From: Deltaproteobacteria bacterium
GTDB lineage: Bacteria > Desulfobacterota > Desulfuromonadia > Geobacterales > Geobacteraceae
Direction of reading: 5' to 3'
NCBI GenBank assembly: GCA_009668975.1
Contig: SBEG01000003.1
Location: forward strand, 1-64,000
DNA: 64,000 nt
The translations under genes and the position numbers were made by a program. Below, in pieces: positions 17,797 to 25,401 of this stretch. The stretch's first letter is position 1; the number at the start of each line of letters is the position of its first letter. The notes beneath the pieces were generated by a model. The model was not told where the DNA came from and made no database searches. It worked only from the letters and a program-made list of their open reading frames with translations.

Positions 17797-18660
17797 CTAT
17801 TTCCCTTGCAGCGAAAAGTCAACCGCTGCCTCGGAATGTATTGCCGTGGTGTCGAAAACGGGGATGGCAACATCCTTCTGCCCGATCAGCAGTGGAATCT
17901 CCGTGCAGCCTAAAATAACCCCTTCCGCACCTTCCTCTTTTCTGAGACGCTCGATGATCTTCTGGTAACCTTCTCTGGATTCCTTTCTGATCCTGTTGGC
18001 GCACAGCTCATCGAAGATCACCGCATTGATGTACTCCCGTTCCTTCTCGCTGGGTATCACGACCCTGATCCCGTATTTCTTGAGACGGTCCCGATAGAAC
18101 GGCTGTTCCATCGTATATCTGGTTCCGAGTAAGGCCACGGTGTGCAGTCCTTTTTTGCGGACCGCTGCTCCTGTTGCGTCGGCGATATGGAGAACGGGAA
18201 GTCCGACTTCCTGCTCGACCGTTGGCGCAAGCGAGTTGAGCGTATTGGAAGCAATGACGATGAAATCCGCACCACCCCGTTGCAACCGTCGTGCGGCATC
18301 AAGGATAGTTTGCGTCATCAGTGTCCAGTCGCCTTTATCCGCCAACCGTTCCTGTTTGGAAAATTCACCGAACTCGATGGAGAACATCAGTATCTGTGCT
18401 GAATTCACACCACCCAACTTGTCACGGACGAGTTCGTTCATGATGCGGTAGTATTCAATGGATGAAGCCCAGCTGACTCCGCCGATGATGCCGATGGTTT
18501 TCATCGGACGTTTTTCCGGGGCGGTTACAACCGTATTCTCCTGTTTGCAGGCATCGTTTTTCTGAAGATTCTGGGCCTGAGACAAGGAATATCCCGTGCC
18601 GATGACTGCCAGCAGCAGAAGAGCGATACACAAGCAACGGCGCATCAAATTCAGCATCAT
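17797..18660 (-). CDS. Exported aspartate/glutamate racemase family protein (YgeA-like)
   Basis: A 287-aa protein with an N-terminal signal peptide (about residues 1-28) fused to a complete racemase fold: MKTIGIIGGVSWASSIEYY, ADATGAAV, LLGTRYTMEQPFYRDRL, GCTEIPLLI and PVFDTTAIHSEAAV closely track E. coli YgeA. The second catalytic Cys (GCTE) is present. At the first catalytic position, where E. coli YgeA has Thr in a CTNTMH context, this protein has ASNTLN, i.e. Ser, and the usual following His is Asn. Secretion of such an enzyme is unusual; it may act on peptidoglycan- or D-amino-acid-derived substrates. AGGAG lies seven bases before the start. Confidence 0.8.
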   Translation of the reverse strand: MMLNLMRRCLCIALLLLAVIGTGYSLSQAQNLQKNDACKQENTVVTAPEKRPMKTIGIIGGVSWASSIEYYRIMNELVRDKLGGVNSAQILMFSIEFGEFSKQERLADKGDWTLMTQTILDAARRLQRGGADFIVIASNTLNSLAPTVEQEVGLPVLHIADATGAAVRKKGLHTVALLGTRYTMEQPFYRDRLKKYGIRVVIPSEKEREYINAVIFDELCANRIRKESREGYQKIIERLRKEEGAEGVILGCTEIPLLIGQKDVAIPVFDTTAIHSEAAVDFSLQGK

Positions 18661-18770
18661 GACTGTTCTCCTTTCCTGCCCCGGTCGGCGATCCTGCTGA
18701 AGCGCCGGTCCGTGTTCCTGGGGCGCATGCCCGTGAGCCTGGAGAGGAACGGCACTACGCGCCGCTCACA

Positions 18771-20459
18771 TCACCGCAAATACAGTGGCATCAACGTAAA
18801 TTTTCCGTCCAGCCGGTCGGGAACATCCCGCAGCGGCTGCCAGCTCCAGAGCGACTCGCTCCAGATGAACGGTTTGCCCTTCACCCAGGGGGTGCCGTAG
18901 AGCATCCAGAATCCGGAAGCCGGCGATTCGGTGTCCAGGATTCCGGATAGGCCCATGAAGGAGCGGACCATGGTCGTGTCTGCCACCTTGGCGTCAAGAG
19001 ATCCATCCGGGATCTGTTTGGGATAATCGGTTACCCCGTAGCCGAGATCCCAGCGCCCGAAAATGGACAGGGGGTTGGTCGGATCGGTATAGGTGATTAC
19101 GTTCCGGGCGATCTGCAGGTTCTTCACTTTGGGCAGCAGGTTCTTGAACTGCACCCGCCGTTCCGGGCGGTTGTCGGTGGACTGGAGGTCATTCCGTACC
19201 TGGATGGAGGCCGGATAGTTGATGCCCATCAGGTAGTCGGGAGTTACCATTTCCGCGTCATAGTCGGTGTCGCAGAGGCCGCCGTCCATCGATTTGCTGC
19301 TGACCGTGTAGGGACCGCCGAATGACCGGTAGTAAATGAAACAGCGGTAGGACATCTCAACCAGCCCGGTTTCGCCCGTGTTGGCATCCACCAGCATGTA
19401 GCCGTTCTGGTAGGTCCCGGTGTTGTCTAGGGAGATATAGTCGAAGAACTCGGTGATGGAACCCGCAAACTGTTCCGCAAGGGCCGCCCGCCAAAAGACC
19501 CAGAGCCCCAACGGCTTGACCACGCTGCGGGACGCCCGGTGGGTGGTCTCGTTGAACAGGATCCCCTTGTTGTTGTAACCGAAATCGGTGGTTGAGCCGA
19601 TCAGGCCGGCGGTCCCGGCGTTGACGGTGATCATGTCGTCATTGATGACCAGGGTCTGCGTCATGCTCTGGGAAAGAAATCCCGCCCAGGTGTTGTGGGT
19701 CAGGATTACCTCGTTGCCGACGCGTTTCAGGAAAGCGGAGCATTTGTCCGGATGCTCGGCGGCCCTGACACCGCCGGGCGTCAGCTCCGGCGAAAAGGAG
19801 ATGACATCCAGCAGGTCGCAGAAGGCATTGACGAAGTAGAGGTCCAGAAAGGTGAGGCCCGCGGATTCATAGCCGAGGGCAAGCTCCGCGGGTTGGAAAT
19901 AACTGCCGTCGGGAAGCCAGTTCCCGGAAAAATCCAGCTCGGCCGGTTGTTCGAGCACGACCCCGTGATAGATGCCGACCAGGCGAAACAGCAGCCTTTT
20001 CAGCCGGTACGCCGTCAGCGCGCCGGTGTCCGGATTCCTGAGGTAGTCCAGAAAGGCAGCGTAGTTTGCGTTCAGCATATCAGCAGCCTCAGACAACTCT
20101 GCCGTGGTCGGGCCGTGCTGTTTGGGAAAGGTGTGGGACGGGTCGAGCAGGTAGGCATTGTCCCAGGAGTTGTCCCTGGCCGACAAGATGGTTTTCCCCT
20201 GCAGCTTCCCCTGGACGAACCCGGCCCGGTACTCGGCTTTCAGGTCGTTGGTGTCCCTGGATACCACGGTGAGATTGACGATGTTGTTGATTGCCTGAAT
20301 CACCCCCGAGGCTTTGGCGTCCAAAGAATAAGTCGTGATCTCCGGCGTTCTCCCCGGCGCCAGGTACGACCTCCCCGGGGTGAATTCCTGGGAAATCGCA
20401 TTCGTCGGAACTGCCCAAAGTGCCGCCGCTATCACGACCATGGCGCATCCAAGTCTCAT
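18771..20459 (-). CDS. Phospholipase B-like (PLBD/lamina-ancestor type) Ntn hydrolase, secreted
   Basis: 562 aa from the MRLGCAMVV start, which has GGAGGGT upstream and begins a signal peptide. Motifs of the eukaryotic PLBD1/PLBD2 family are evident: DNSWDNAYLL; then DKCSAFLKRVGNEVILTHNTW, where Cys at about residue 240 matches the autocatalytically exposed nucleophile of PLBD2; and later NTGTYQNGYMLVD followed by a MSYRCFIYY segment. Family members are lysosomal or secreted amidases/phospholipases processed by internal cleavage, so processing before Cys240 is expected. It is the first gene of the minus-strand secreted cluster and the first gene behind the GEMM riboswitch. Confidence 0.8.
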   Translation of the reverse strand: MRLGCAMVVIAAALWAVPTNAISQEFTPGRSYLAPGRTPEITTYSLDAKASGVIQAINNIVNLTVVSRDTNDLKAEYRAGFVQGKLQGKTILSARDNSWDNAYLLDPSHTFPKQHGPTTAELSEAADMLNANYAAFLDYLRNPDTGALTAYRLKRLLFRLVGIYHGVVLEQPAELDFSGNWLPDGSYFQPAELALGYESAGLTFLDLYFVNAFCDLLDVISFSPELTPGGVRAAEHPDKCSAFLKRVGNEVILTHNTWAGFLSQSMTQTLVINDDMITVNAGTAGLIGSTTDFGYNNKGILFNETTHRASRSVVKPLGLWVFWRAALAEQFAGSITEFFDYISLDNTGTYQNGYMLVDANTGETGLVEMSYRCFIYYRSFGGPYTVSSKSMDGGLCDTDYDAEMVTPDYLMGINYPASIQVRNDLQSTDNRPERRVQFKNLLPKVKNLQIARNVITYTDPTNPLSIFGRWDLGYGVTDYPKQIPDGSLDAKVADTTMVRSFMGLSGILDTESPASGFWMLYGTPWVKGKPFIWSESLWSWQPLRDVPDRLDGKFTLMPLYLR

Positions 20460-20681
20460 TGCTACCCTCCTTGTCAACTGGCGGCCCCTTTTCCTTTCAG
20501 TGGCGGTTGCTTCCTCGAAAGGAAAAGGGCTGCCGAAGGTCCACTTCTTCACCCGCATGGTTTTCTTCCGATTTCGGACCTCACCTGGCGCTGATTGTCA
20601 GCGAGTAGGTGTGCCTATGCGTTTGAAAAGCGGATCGGCCACCCACGATGCACTGCCGTTTATTCCTCTCCGCGTCAAACG

Positions 20682-20726
20682 AAAAAATGGCCGAACTGCC
20701 TCGTATAATCCGTGGCAGCTCGGCCA
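20682..20726 (-). terminator. Intrinsic terminator of the riboswitch expression platform
   Basis: On the minus strand GGCCGAGCTGCC pairs with GGCAGTTCGGCC across a 16-base loop and is followed by a T6 run. The upstream arm is also the 3' end of the aptamer, so terminator and ligand-bound aptamer are mutually exclusive, which predicts an ON switch. Confidence 0.8.
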
Positions 20727-20795
20727 TCTCCTTTAGAAGATCCGCCGCTTTCCGTCCCTCCCTTGCGGAAGGTTTGGCTTCATCGTGGATTCATA
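20705..20795 (-). promoter_or_regulatory. GEMM-I (c-di-GMP-type) riboswitch aptamer
   Basis: The minus-strand RNA carries the GEMM hallmarks in order: CCAAACC; a P1b stem closed by a GCAA GNRA tetraloop; GGGACGGAAAGC; a second stem with a UAAA loop; and GATGGCCGAGCTGCC. Aligned by the AAACC anchor, the position corresponding to Vc2 G20 is G, the base associated with c-di-GMP rather than cGAMP. It lies about 245 bases upstream of the phospholipase-B-like start, with only the terminator between. Reading the ligand from one base is inference. Confidence 0.8.
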
Positions 20796-20839
20796 TGCAA
20801 ATGAATATAAACCCTTTATTTTACCGGAATTTATTTTTA

Positions 20840-20867
20840 CAAATATCACCAAAAAAAACTGTGTCAA
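20840..20867 (-). promoter_or_regulatory. Candidate sigma-70 promoter for the riboswitch transcript
   Basis: TTGACA (20862-20867) and TATTTG (20840-20845) on the minus strand are separated by 16 bases. The start of transcription would fall near 20833, about 40 bases before the aptamer. The -35 is perfect and the -10 is weak. Confidence 0.45.
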
Positions 20868-21176
20868 TGCCACTTTTTGTCGTTGAATTCCTACGCTACC
20901 TGATCGGGTTTTCCTGAAATATTCATGAGAATATTTAGACTTCTCGTTTGGCTTGCAGTGGGGTTTTGAAGGTTGCTATCGTGCTTGGCCGGCAAGGTTA
21001 GCCTGGTTGAATTAAAAATAAATAAGTGATAAGTTCGAAAAAAATCACGTTCACCTTTTTCGCCGTTTGCGGGTATAGTTGCGTCGATTACTTCTAGTAT
21101 TGCATGGAAGGCATCCTGAAATAGTTCAGGCTGAATCAGGGAAATCCGGAGAACTATCTTCAAAGAAAGGGCGATC

Positions 21177-21773
21177 ATGAGCAAAGTGCTGGCAATTAAT
21201 GGTTCATATCGGAATGAAGGGCTGACCGATCAGGCTGTCGAGGCCTTGGCAGAGGTTTTAGAGGAGGCGGGTGCAGAGGTCGAAATTATCCTGCTGCGCG
21301 ATTATCCAATTCGGTTTTGCCTGAATTGCCGTGCCTGTACCCAAAGGCCTGGTGCAGCGCCAGGTGAGTGTCTGCACAATGATGGAATGCAGGAATTGAT
21401 TGACAAGATCGAGCGGGCGGATTTTTTTATTCTCGCTTCGCCGACGAACTTCGGCTCGGTAACCGCCATCTTCAAGCGTTTTATGGAGCGACTGGCCGGT
21501 TATGCCTATTGGCCGTGGGAGCTGAATGGGCCACAGTATCGAAAAGCGCAGGCAGCAAAGAAAAAAGCCCTGCTGGTCTCCTCGTTCGCGGCACCGGCAA
21601 TTTTAGCGCGCTGGTTTTTCGGAACCGATAAGCAGCTTAAAATGACGGCTAAGGTGCTCGGTGCTGAAGTAGTTGGTTCTCTCTATACCGGAATGATTGC
21701 CAAGCAGCAACACCCGAAGCTGACTGAAGGTGCCCGGGCGAAAATCAGACTATTGGCGGGAAGACTGGTGTGA
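21177..21773 (+). CDS. NAD(P)H-dependent FMN reductase / iron-sulfur flavoprotein-like, copy 2
   Basis: A 198-aa paralogue of the gene at 454 with the same GSYR loop, C-x2-C-x2-C-x10-C cluster motif and ASPTNFG segment. No indels separate the two. Bases 21339-21601 are identical to 616-878 including every synonymous site, whereas both ends of the gene differ at many positions; the conserved stretch looks like a gene-conversion tract. The AAAGAAAGGG ribosome site and about 30 bases of leader also resemble copy 1. The pair brackets the secreted cluster as 0.6-kb direct repeats 20,723 bases apart. Confidence 0.85.
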   Translation: MSKVLAINGSYRNEGLTDQAVEALAEVLEEAGAEVEIILLRDYPIRFCLNCRACTQRPGAAPGECLHNDGMQELIDKIERADFFILASPTNFGSVTAIFKRFMERLAGYAYWPWELNGPQYRKAQAAKKKALLVSSFAAPAILARWFFGTDKQLKMTAKVLGAEVVGSLYTGMIAKQQHPKLTEGARAKIRLLAGRLV

Positions 21774-21838
21774 ACAGTTCAAGGTGGGCCCAGAATTGAC
21801 GAGTGTACACTGCGCAGCTTCCTGTCGACGAAAAGACA

Positions 21839-21868
21839 AGACCTGCCTGACAGGTTTTGAAAACTCCC
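21839..21868. repeat. Degenerate copy of the 33-bp palindrome
   Basis: AGACCTGCCTGACAGGTTTT followed by GAAAACTCCC keeps the left arm and centre of the dispersed palindrome with a 3-base insertion and a decayed right arm. It lies just downstream of flavoprotein copy 2. Confidence 0.4.
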
Positions 21869-22051
21869 TTTTCCCGGGCAGTACAACCTCATCCAACATT
21901 CCGTATTATGAAGTATTTTCAACGTGCAAACCCTGTTCTTTTTTTTGGCGAAATCCCCTGAAGTGTCTTGCCTGGCCCGGAAATATCATCGTAGAATCCG
22001 CTGACCAAAGTAGTACTGTCCCTCCTTGCCGACAAATGAGGAGACCGCACG

Positions 22052-22420
22052 AGGTCTTTTATCGGAAAGCTCGAACACCCGCCGATTGTCGATGTCATAC
22101 AACTGCTCCACTCGACCAGGAAATCGGGCATTCTGCGGTTCGCAAGCCGTACGGGGGAAAGCCAGTTGGTCTTCAAGGACGGCTACATTGTCAGTGCCAA
22201 TAACCTGAACAGCAGAGTCCGAATCGGAAAAATCCTCGTCGACCACAACATTATCTCACCGGAGACGCTGTCCCAGGCTCTGCAGGCCCAACTCCTGGCC
22301 GGGAAGGATCGCAGGCCCCTGATCGTGACGCTGATCGAAATGGGGGCCGTCAAGGAGGAGGATGGGGCTGGAAAAGTTGAAGTGAGGTTGATTCCTCATG
22401 TGGTCGTGAAACTCACATAA
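22052..22420 (+). pseudogene. DUF4388 (PATAN-type) protein fragment with destroyed start
   Basis: An open frame encodes (R)SFIGKLEHPPIVDVIQLL, then STRKSGILRF and GESQLVFKDGYIVSANNLN, which is the N-terminal half of DUF4388 proteins common in Geobacter, followed by an RIGKILVDHNIISPETLSQAL segment of the GspE-N-like type. The codon where ATG is expected, just before TCT-TTT-ATC, is AGG, and an in-frame TGA lies four codons upstream. The C-terminus diverges after GAVKEEDG and stops early. A GAGGAGACC ribosome site is still present upstream. Probably non-functional. Confidence 0.65.
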
Positions 22421-22427
22421 CGAGAAC

Positions 22428-23348
22428 TCAGCGATGCGCGATACGAGTGTCCGCTGAAGCGACATGTTCGACACATCGTTTTTCTGAATCCAAGAAAGCA
22501 ACCGCCTTCGTCACAAAATCATTTTCCGATGTCTCATGAACAAAAAAGAAATTATTCAAGTAGCAAATAAAGTTTCGTGACGTGAGATTCTCAAGATCCT
22601 GATCTCGGTCATTGTCGAATTGAGCTACTTTCAAAAGCTTGTAGGTTTGAGGATCTATGTAATAACCTGCGTAACCGATATCTTCAAACTTGGAGAATAT
22701 ATTACTAATGGGAAACGGATGATGTCGTGACTCAATCTCTATGAGAATCAAAGGTTTAAACCGAGTGAATGTTTCGATACCACCATCAATCACTTGCAAC
22801 TCATGCCCCTCCACATCAATCTTGATGAAACCGATAGACTCCAACTGGAGTTCCTTGACAACACTGTCAAGGCTGAAAAAATTCACTTCTATCTCATCAA
22901 AGCCCGTTTGATTGAGCTCAGAATGGCTATTGAAGGTTGCTCGAGTATCACATCGTTTCCCCTTTATATAGGGCACACGAATACGCTGTGTACCTTCCTT
23001 GTCTGATATCGCGAAATCGAATACATGAGACTTTTTAAATTTCTGCCTCAGATGTCGCTGGAGATGCGGAAGTGGTTCAAAAATAAATAAATTTTCGGAT
23101 CCGACGATATCTTCAAAAGTGGCGCTGTAGATGCCGGTGTTTGCTCCAATATCAAGCATCGGAGATTCTATACCGATAGACCGTAACAGTTTTTGTTCAG
23201 GATCAAATGGATATTCATGCGTAATCGGTAAAGTCAATACTTTGTGCCGCAACTCTGCCTTTTCTCTTTCGGCAATCAACAAGTAAAAATACTTCTCAAA
23301 TAACCGTCTAAGTACTTGCCTAATTCGCTTAATAATTTCCACTTTCAC
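22428..23348 (-). CDS. FkbM-family methyltransferase
   Basis: A 306-aa SAM-dependent methyltransferase. The Rossmann motif I is MLDIGANTGIYSATF; IFEPLP marks the acidic motif II end; FIKIDVEGHELQVIDGG is the FkbM signature. Such enzymes O-methylate sugars of polysaccharides or glycans, usually near glycosyltransferases, but none is adjacent here. The coding sequence is markedly more AT-rich than the rest of the window and sits between a pseudogene and a 1.4-kb empty AT-rich tract, so lateral acquisition is likely. No strong ribosome site beyond GGAG at the expected distance. Confidence 0.85.
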   Translation of the reverse strand: MKVEIIKRIRQVLRRLFEKYFYLLIAEREKAELRHKVLTLPITHEYPFDPEQKLLRSIGIESPMLDIGANTGIYSATFEDIVGSENLFIFEPLPHLQRHLRQKFKKSHVFDFAISDKEGTQRIRVPYIKGKRCDTRATFNSHSELNQTGFDEIEVNFFSLDSVVKELQLESIGFIKIDVEGHELQVIDGGIETFTRFKPLILIEIESRHHPFPISNIFSKFEDIGYAGYYIDPQTYKLLKVAQFDNDRDQDLENLTSRNFICYLNNFFFVHETSENDFVTKAVAFLDSEKRCVEHVASADTRIAHR

Positions 23349-24482
23349 TCCTTTATTCTATTGAATGGCTAGAGGCTGTATTTCATTTCTTGAGCAAAGC
23401 CAGAAGTTCCCTCACTCATTGAACGTCTCTTCACTCCACCTTATTTTTTTTGTCAAGGTCTCGGTTCTTTTCGTTGCAACAGGTTAAGGCTTACCTACTC
23501 CGTAGGAGCCTGTCTGACTTAGGAAATCGAAGCGAAAATTCGGCTGGGCGAGGACAGATATTGTCGATTTTGCAGAGTGATTCTTGTTATATTGCCCAAT
23601 AAAGCGGCGAAATATTGACCTTCCAGACGGATTTGCAGCAGAGTCACCTTAAGTCCGACAGACACCTGGCGTTCATATTTCGCTGTCTCTGCCACTCCCT
23701 CAGCATCCTTCCCCGGCAGTGTGATCGCGCGATGGTCAAGTTGGTCATGCAAAGCTGCATTTTACTCTCTTTTTGCAATTTTGCAGGTTCGCCCCCAATT
23801 CACCACTCGGCCTGCCGGGATTTAACCCGATAGCGACAAAGAATATAACATCGGAATTATAGAACAAATCATTTTTCTTACACTACCCCCCTACATTGAT
23901 CTGCCAGGGATTCTCGGGGGTTCTACCCGGCAAAACTCTACCTCAGTAAAGAATCCGCGCCCATAGGATGCGGCTTTAAGGGCATCCCCCCATAGGGGGG
24001 GCATAGCGGCATTTCCGTAATCGTAACAGTTCCTGCTACTCCCGCTTAATACCTTGGCTCATCAACTACGTTCAGGTTGTGCCGTTAATACTGCCAGACG
24101 GCCATTCCCGTCCGGGACCGGCATAGACAACAAACATTACCACATTCATAGGACGTAGGTTTCTACTTCGTACTAAAAGCAGTGATATCCTTCTTATCGC
24201 TATTAAAAGCGGCAACAAAACAATCGTAACGAGTACTTGGAACAATCAGATTAGATTTTAATTCGAAACTATACGGATATTTTAGCTGCAAGTAAATTAT
24301 AATAATCCAGTAAATATGAGCCAATCTTCAAACATCAACTGTGAGATAAAAGGTTCGCGTCTACATTTTCCATTTTGCGCAGAATGTAGACCTTATAATT
24401 ACCCGGGAGGACAGAGGGACCATAAGTTTATCTGGTCCCCTTCGACAAAATATTTGTCAACTACTTTTGCTCCGTTCACTGA

Positions 24483-24515
24483 AGACCTGCCAGGTTTTCA
24501 AAACCTGGCAGGTCT
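24483..24515. repeat. 33-bp dispersed palindrome, copy 2 (perfect)
   Basis: AGACCTGCCAGGTTTT-C-reverse complement, with no mismatch. It lies in the AT-rich tract, about 200 bases upstream of the next gene. Confidence 0.85.
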
Positions 24516-24580
24516 CTGCAGTTGACCGGAGAAAGCTGAAAGTATCAGGGCAACTCATTTTTTAAAATACTGACAGAGAT

Positions 24581-24624
24581 GAAAAGAATTGCCAACCAGA
24601 AAAAAACCATTCAATGCCGGTCAG
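24581..24624. repeat. Diverged dispersed repeat, copy 2
   Basis: Pairs with 61-99. GAAAAGAATTGCC, an A-rich middle and CATTCAATGCCGGTCAG are shared with substitutions and one short insertion. In both places the repeat lies close to a palindrome copy and upstream of a small gene. Confidence 0.4.
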
Positions 24625-24717
24625 AATCATCACCTTTGAGTGTATACTTAGGGCAGACAGACAACGAAAGGGATTCTTCGCTTAGCGGCGCTGGCTGTCG
24701 GGAAAGGAGCCTCCAGC

Positions 24718-25281
24718 ATGGTTGAAGACATTGAAAGCTTCCGCCAGACATCGTCCGGCATCATTCCGCTGGCGATCCGCAGGCTGGAAAAGTTGCGGAT
24801 GGGACCGCCTCCCCGGCAGCTGTTTGATGATCCGCTTGGCTGTCCAGGGGCCAGGCGCCTGATCGCCTTTTATTGGGTGCGGGCGATAGGCTCACCAATG
24901 CTGATTGATGGATTCCTGGAGCGGGTAGGCAATCCTGAACCTTATCGCATCTGGCGCCACCACCCGCACGTCATGCCCCATCTCATGAGCTTCAACCTGG
25001 GTGATGTTGCCGAACGAGCTGATCACTGGCTTCTGCTGGATTGCTTGTCACGGCTGCTGTATGTGGGCAGGGCGGCGGAGGTGCGGGATATTCTGGACTA
25101 TCAGAGGCGTGGCATCGTGGCGCCGTTGCCGGATGTTTCGCCTGAATCCGGAGGCGAAGAGCCGCTGCACCTGATGGGGAAAACCCTGCGAGGTTCACAA
25201 AGGAAATTGGCCAAACTGCTCGTACCCGACGCTGCCAGGCTGCACGCACTCGAAGCATGGCTAAACGAGAACGTTTCCTGA
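24718..25281 (+). CDS. Hypothetical cytosolic protein, 187 aa
   Basis: The start is well supported (AAGGAG eight bases upstream). The protein is mostly helical, without signal peptide or membrane segment, and has a His/Trp-rich middle (RIWRHHPHVMPHLMSFNLGDVAERADHW) that could bind metal. No family was recognised. It stands alone, convergent with the PQQ-type dehydrogenase gene 120 bases downstream. Confidence 0.55.
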   Translation: MVEDIESFRQTSSGIIPLAIRRLEKLRMGPPPRQLFDDPLGCPGARRLIAFYWVRAIGSPMLIDGFLERVGNPEPYRIWRHHPHVMPHLMSFNLGDVAERADHWLLLDCLSRLLYVGRAAEVRDILDYQRRGIVAPLPDVSPESGGEEPLHLMGKTLRGSQRKLAKLLVPDAARLHALEAWLNENVS

Positions 25282-25401
25282 CAGAAAGGGTCCCCCCATT
25301 CCAGGTTTTTCATGGCCTCTGCACCCTGATGGACTCAGAAACTTCCGGAGCTGAGAAGGCACACGGTACGTGTGACTTCCCTTTTTTATTTTTAGCTGCC
25401 G

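Larger units (their letters stand above)
23349..24717. other. 1.4-kb AT-rich intergenic tract
   Basis: No ORF in any frame looks real: the longest readings have no recognisable motif. It contains a short CCCCCCATAGGGGGG hairpin near 23986-24000, one perfect 33-bp palindrome (24483) and the second copy of the diverged repeat (24581). It may be decayed DNA left by acquisition of the FkbM gene. Confidence 0.6.

Noticed and set aside
20891..21184. 97-codon frame upstream of flavoprotein copy 2
   Set aside because: Low-complexity composition, antisense to the flavoprotein leader, with no ribosome site.
454..21773. Composite transposon with flavoprotein genes as ends
   Set aside because: No transposase, terminal inverted repeats or target-site duplication was found; the repeats are ordinary genes, so duplication and conversion explain them better.
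23980..24006. Short C6/G6 hairpin as a CRISPR or rho-independent element
   Set aside because: A single copy, no spacers, no U-tract.
25358..25400. CACACGGTACGTGTG hairpin followed by T-rich sequence as terminator
   Set aside because: The stem is only 5 bp and the T-rich run is offset; termination here is possible but not supported well enough.
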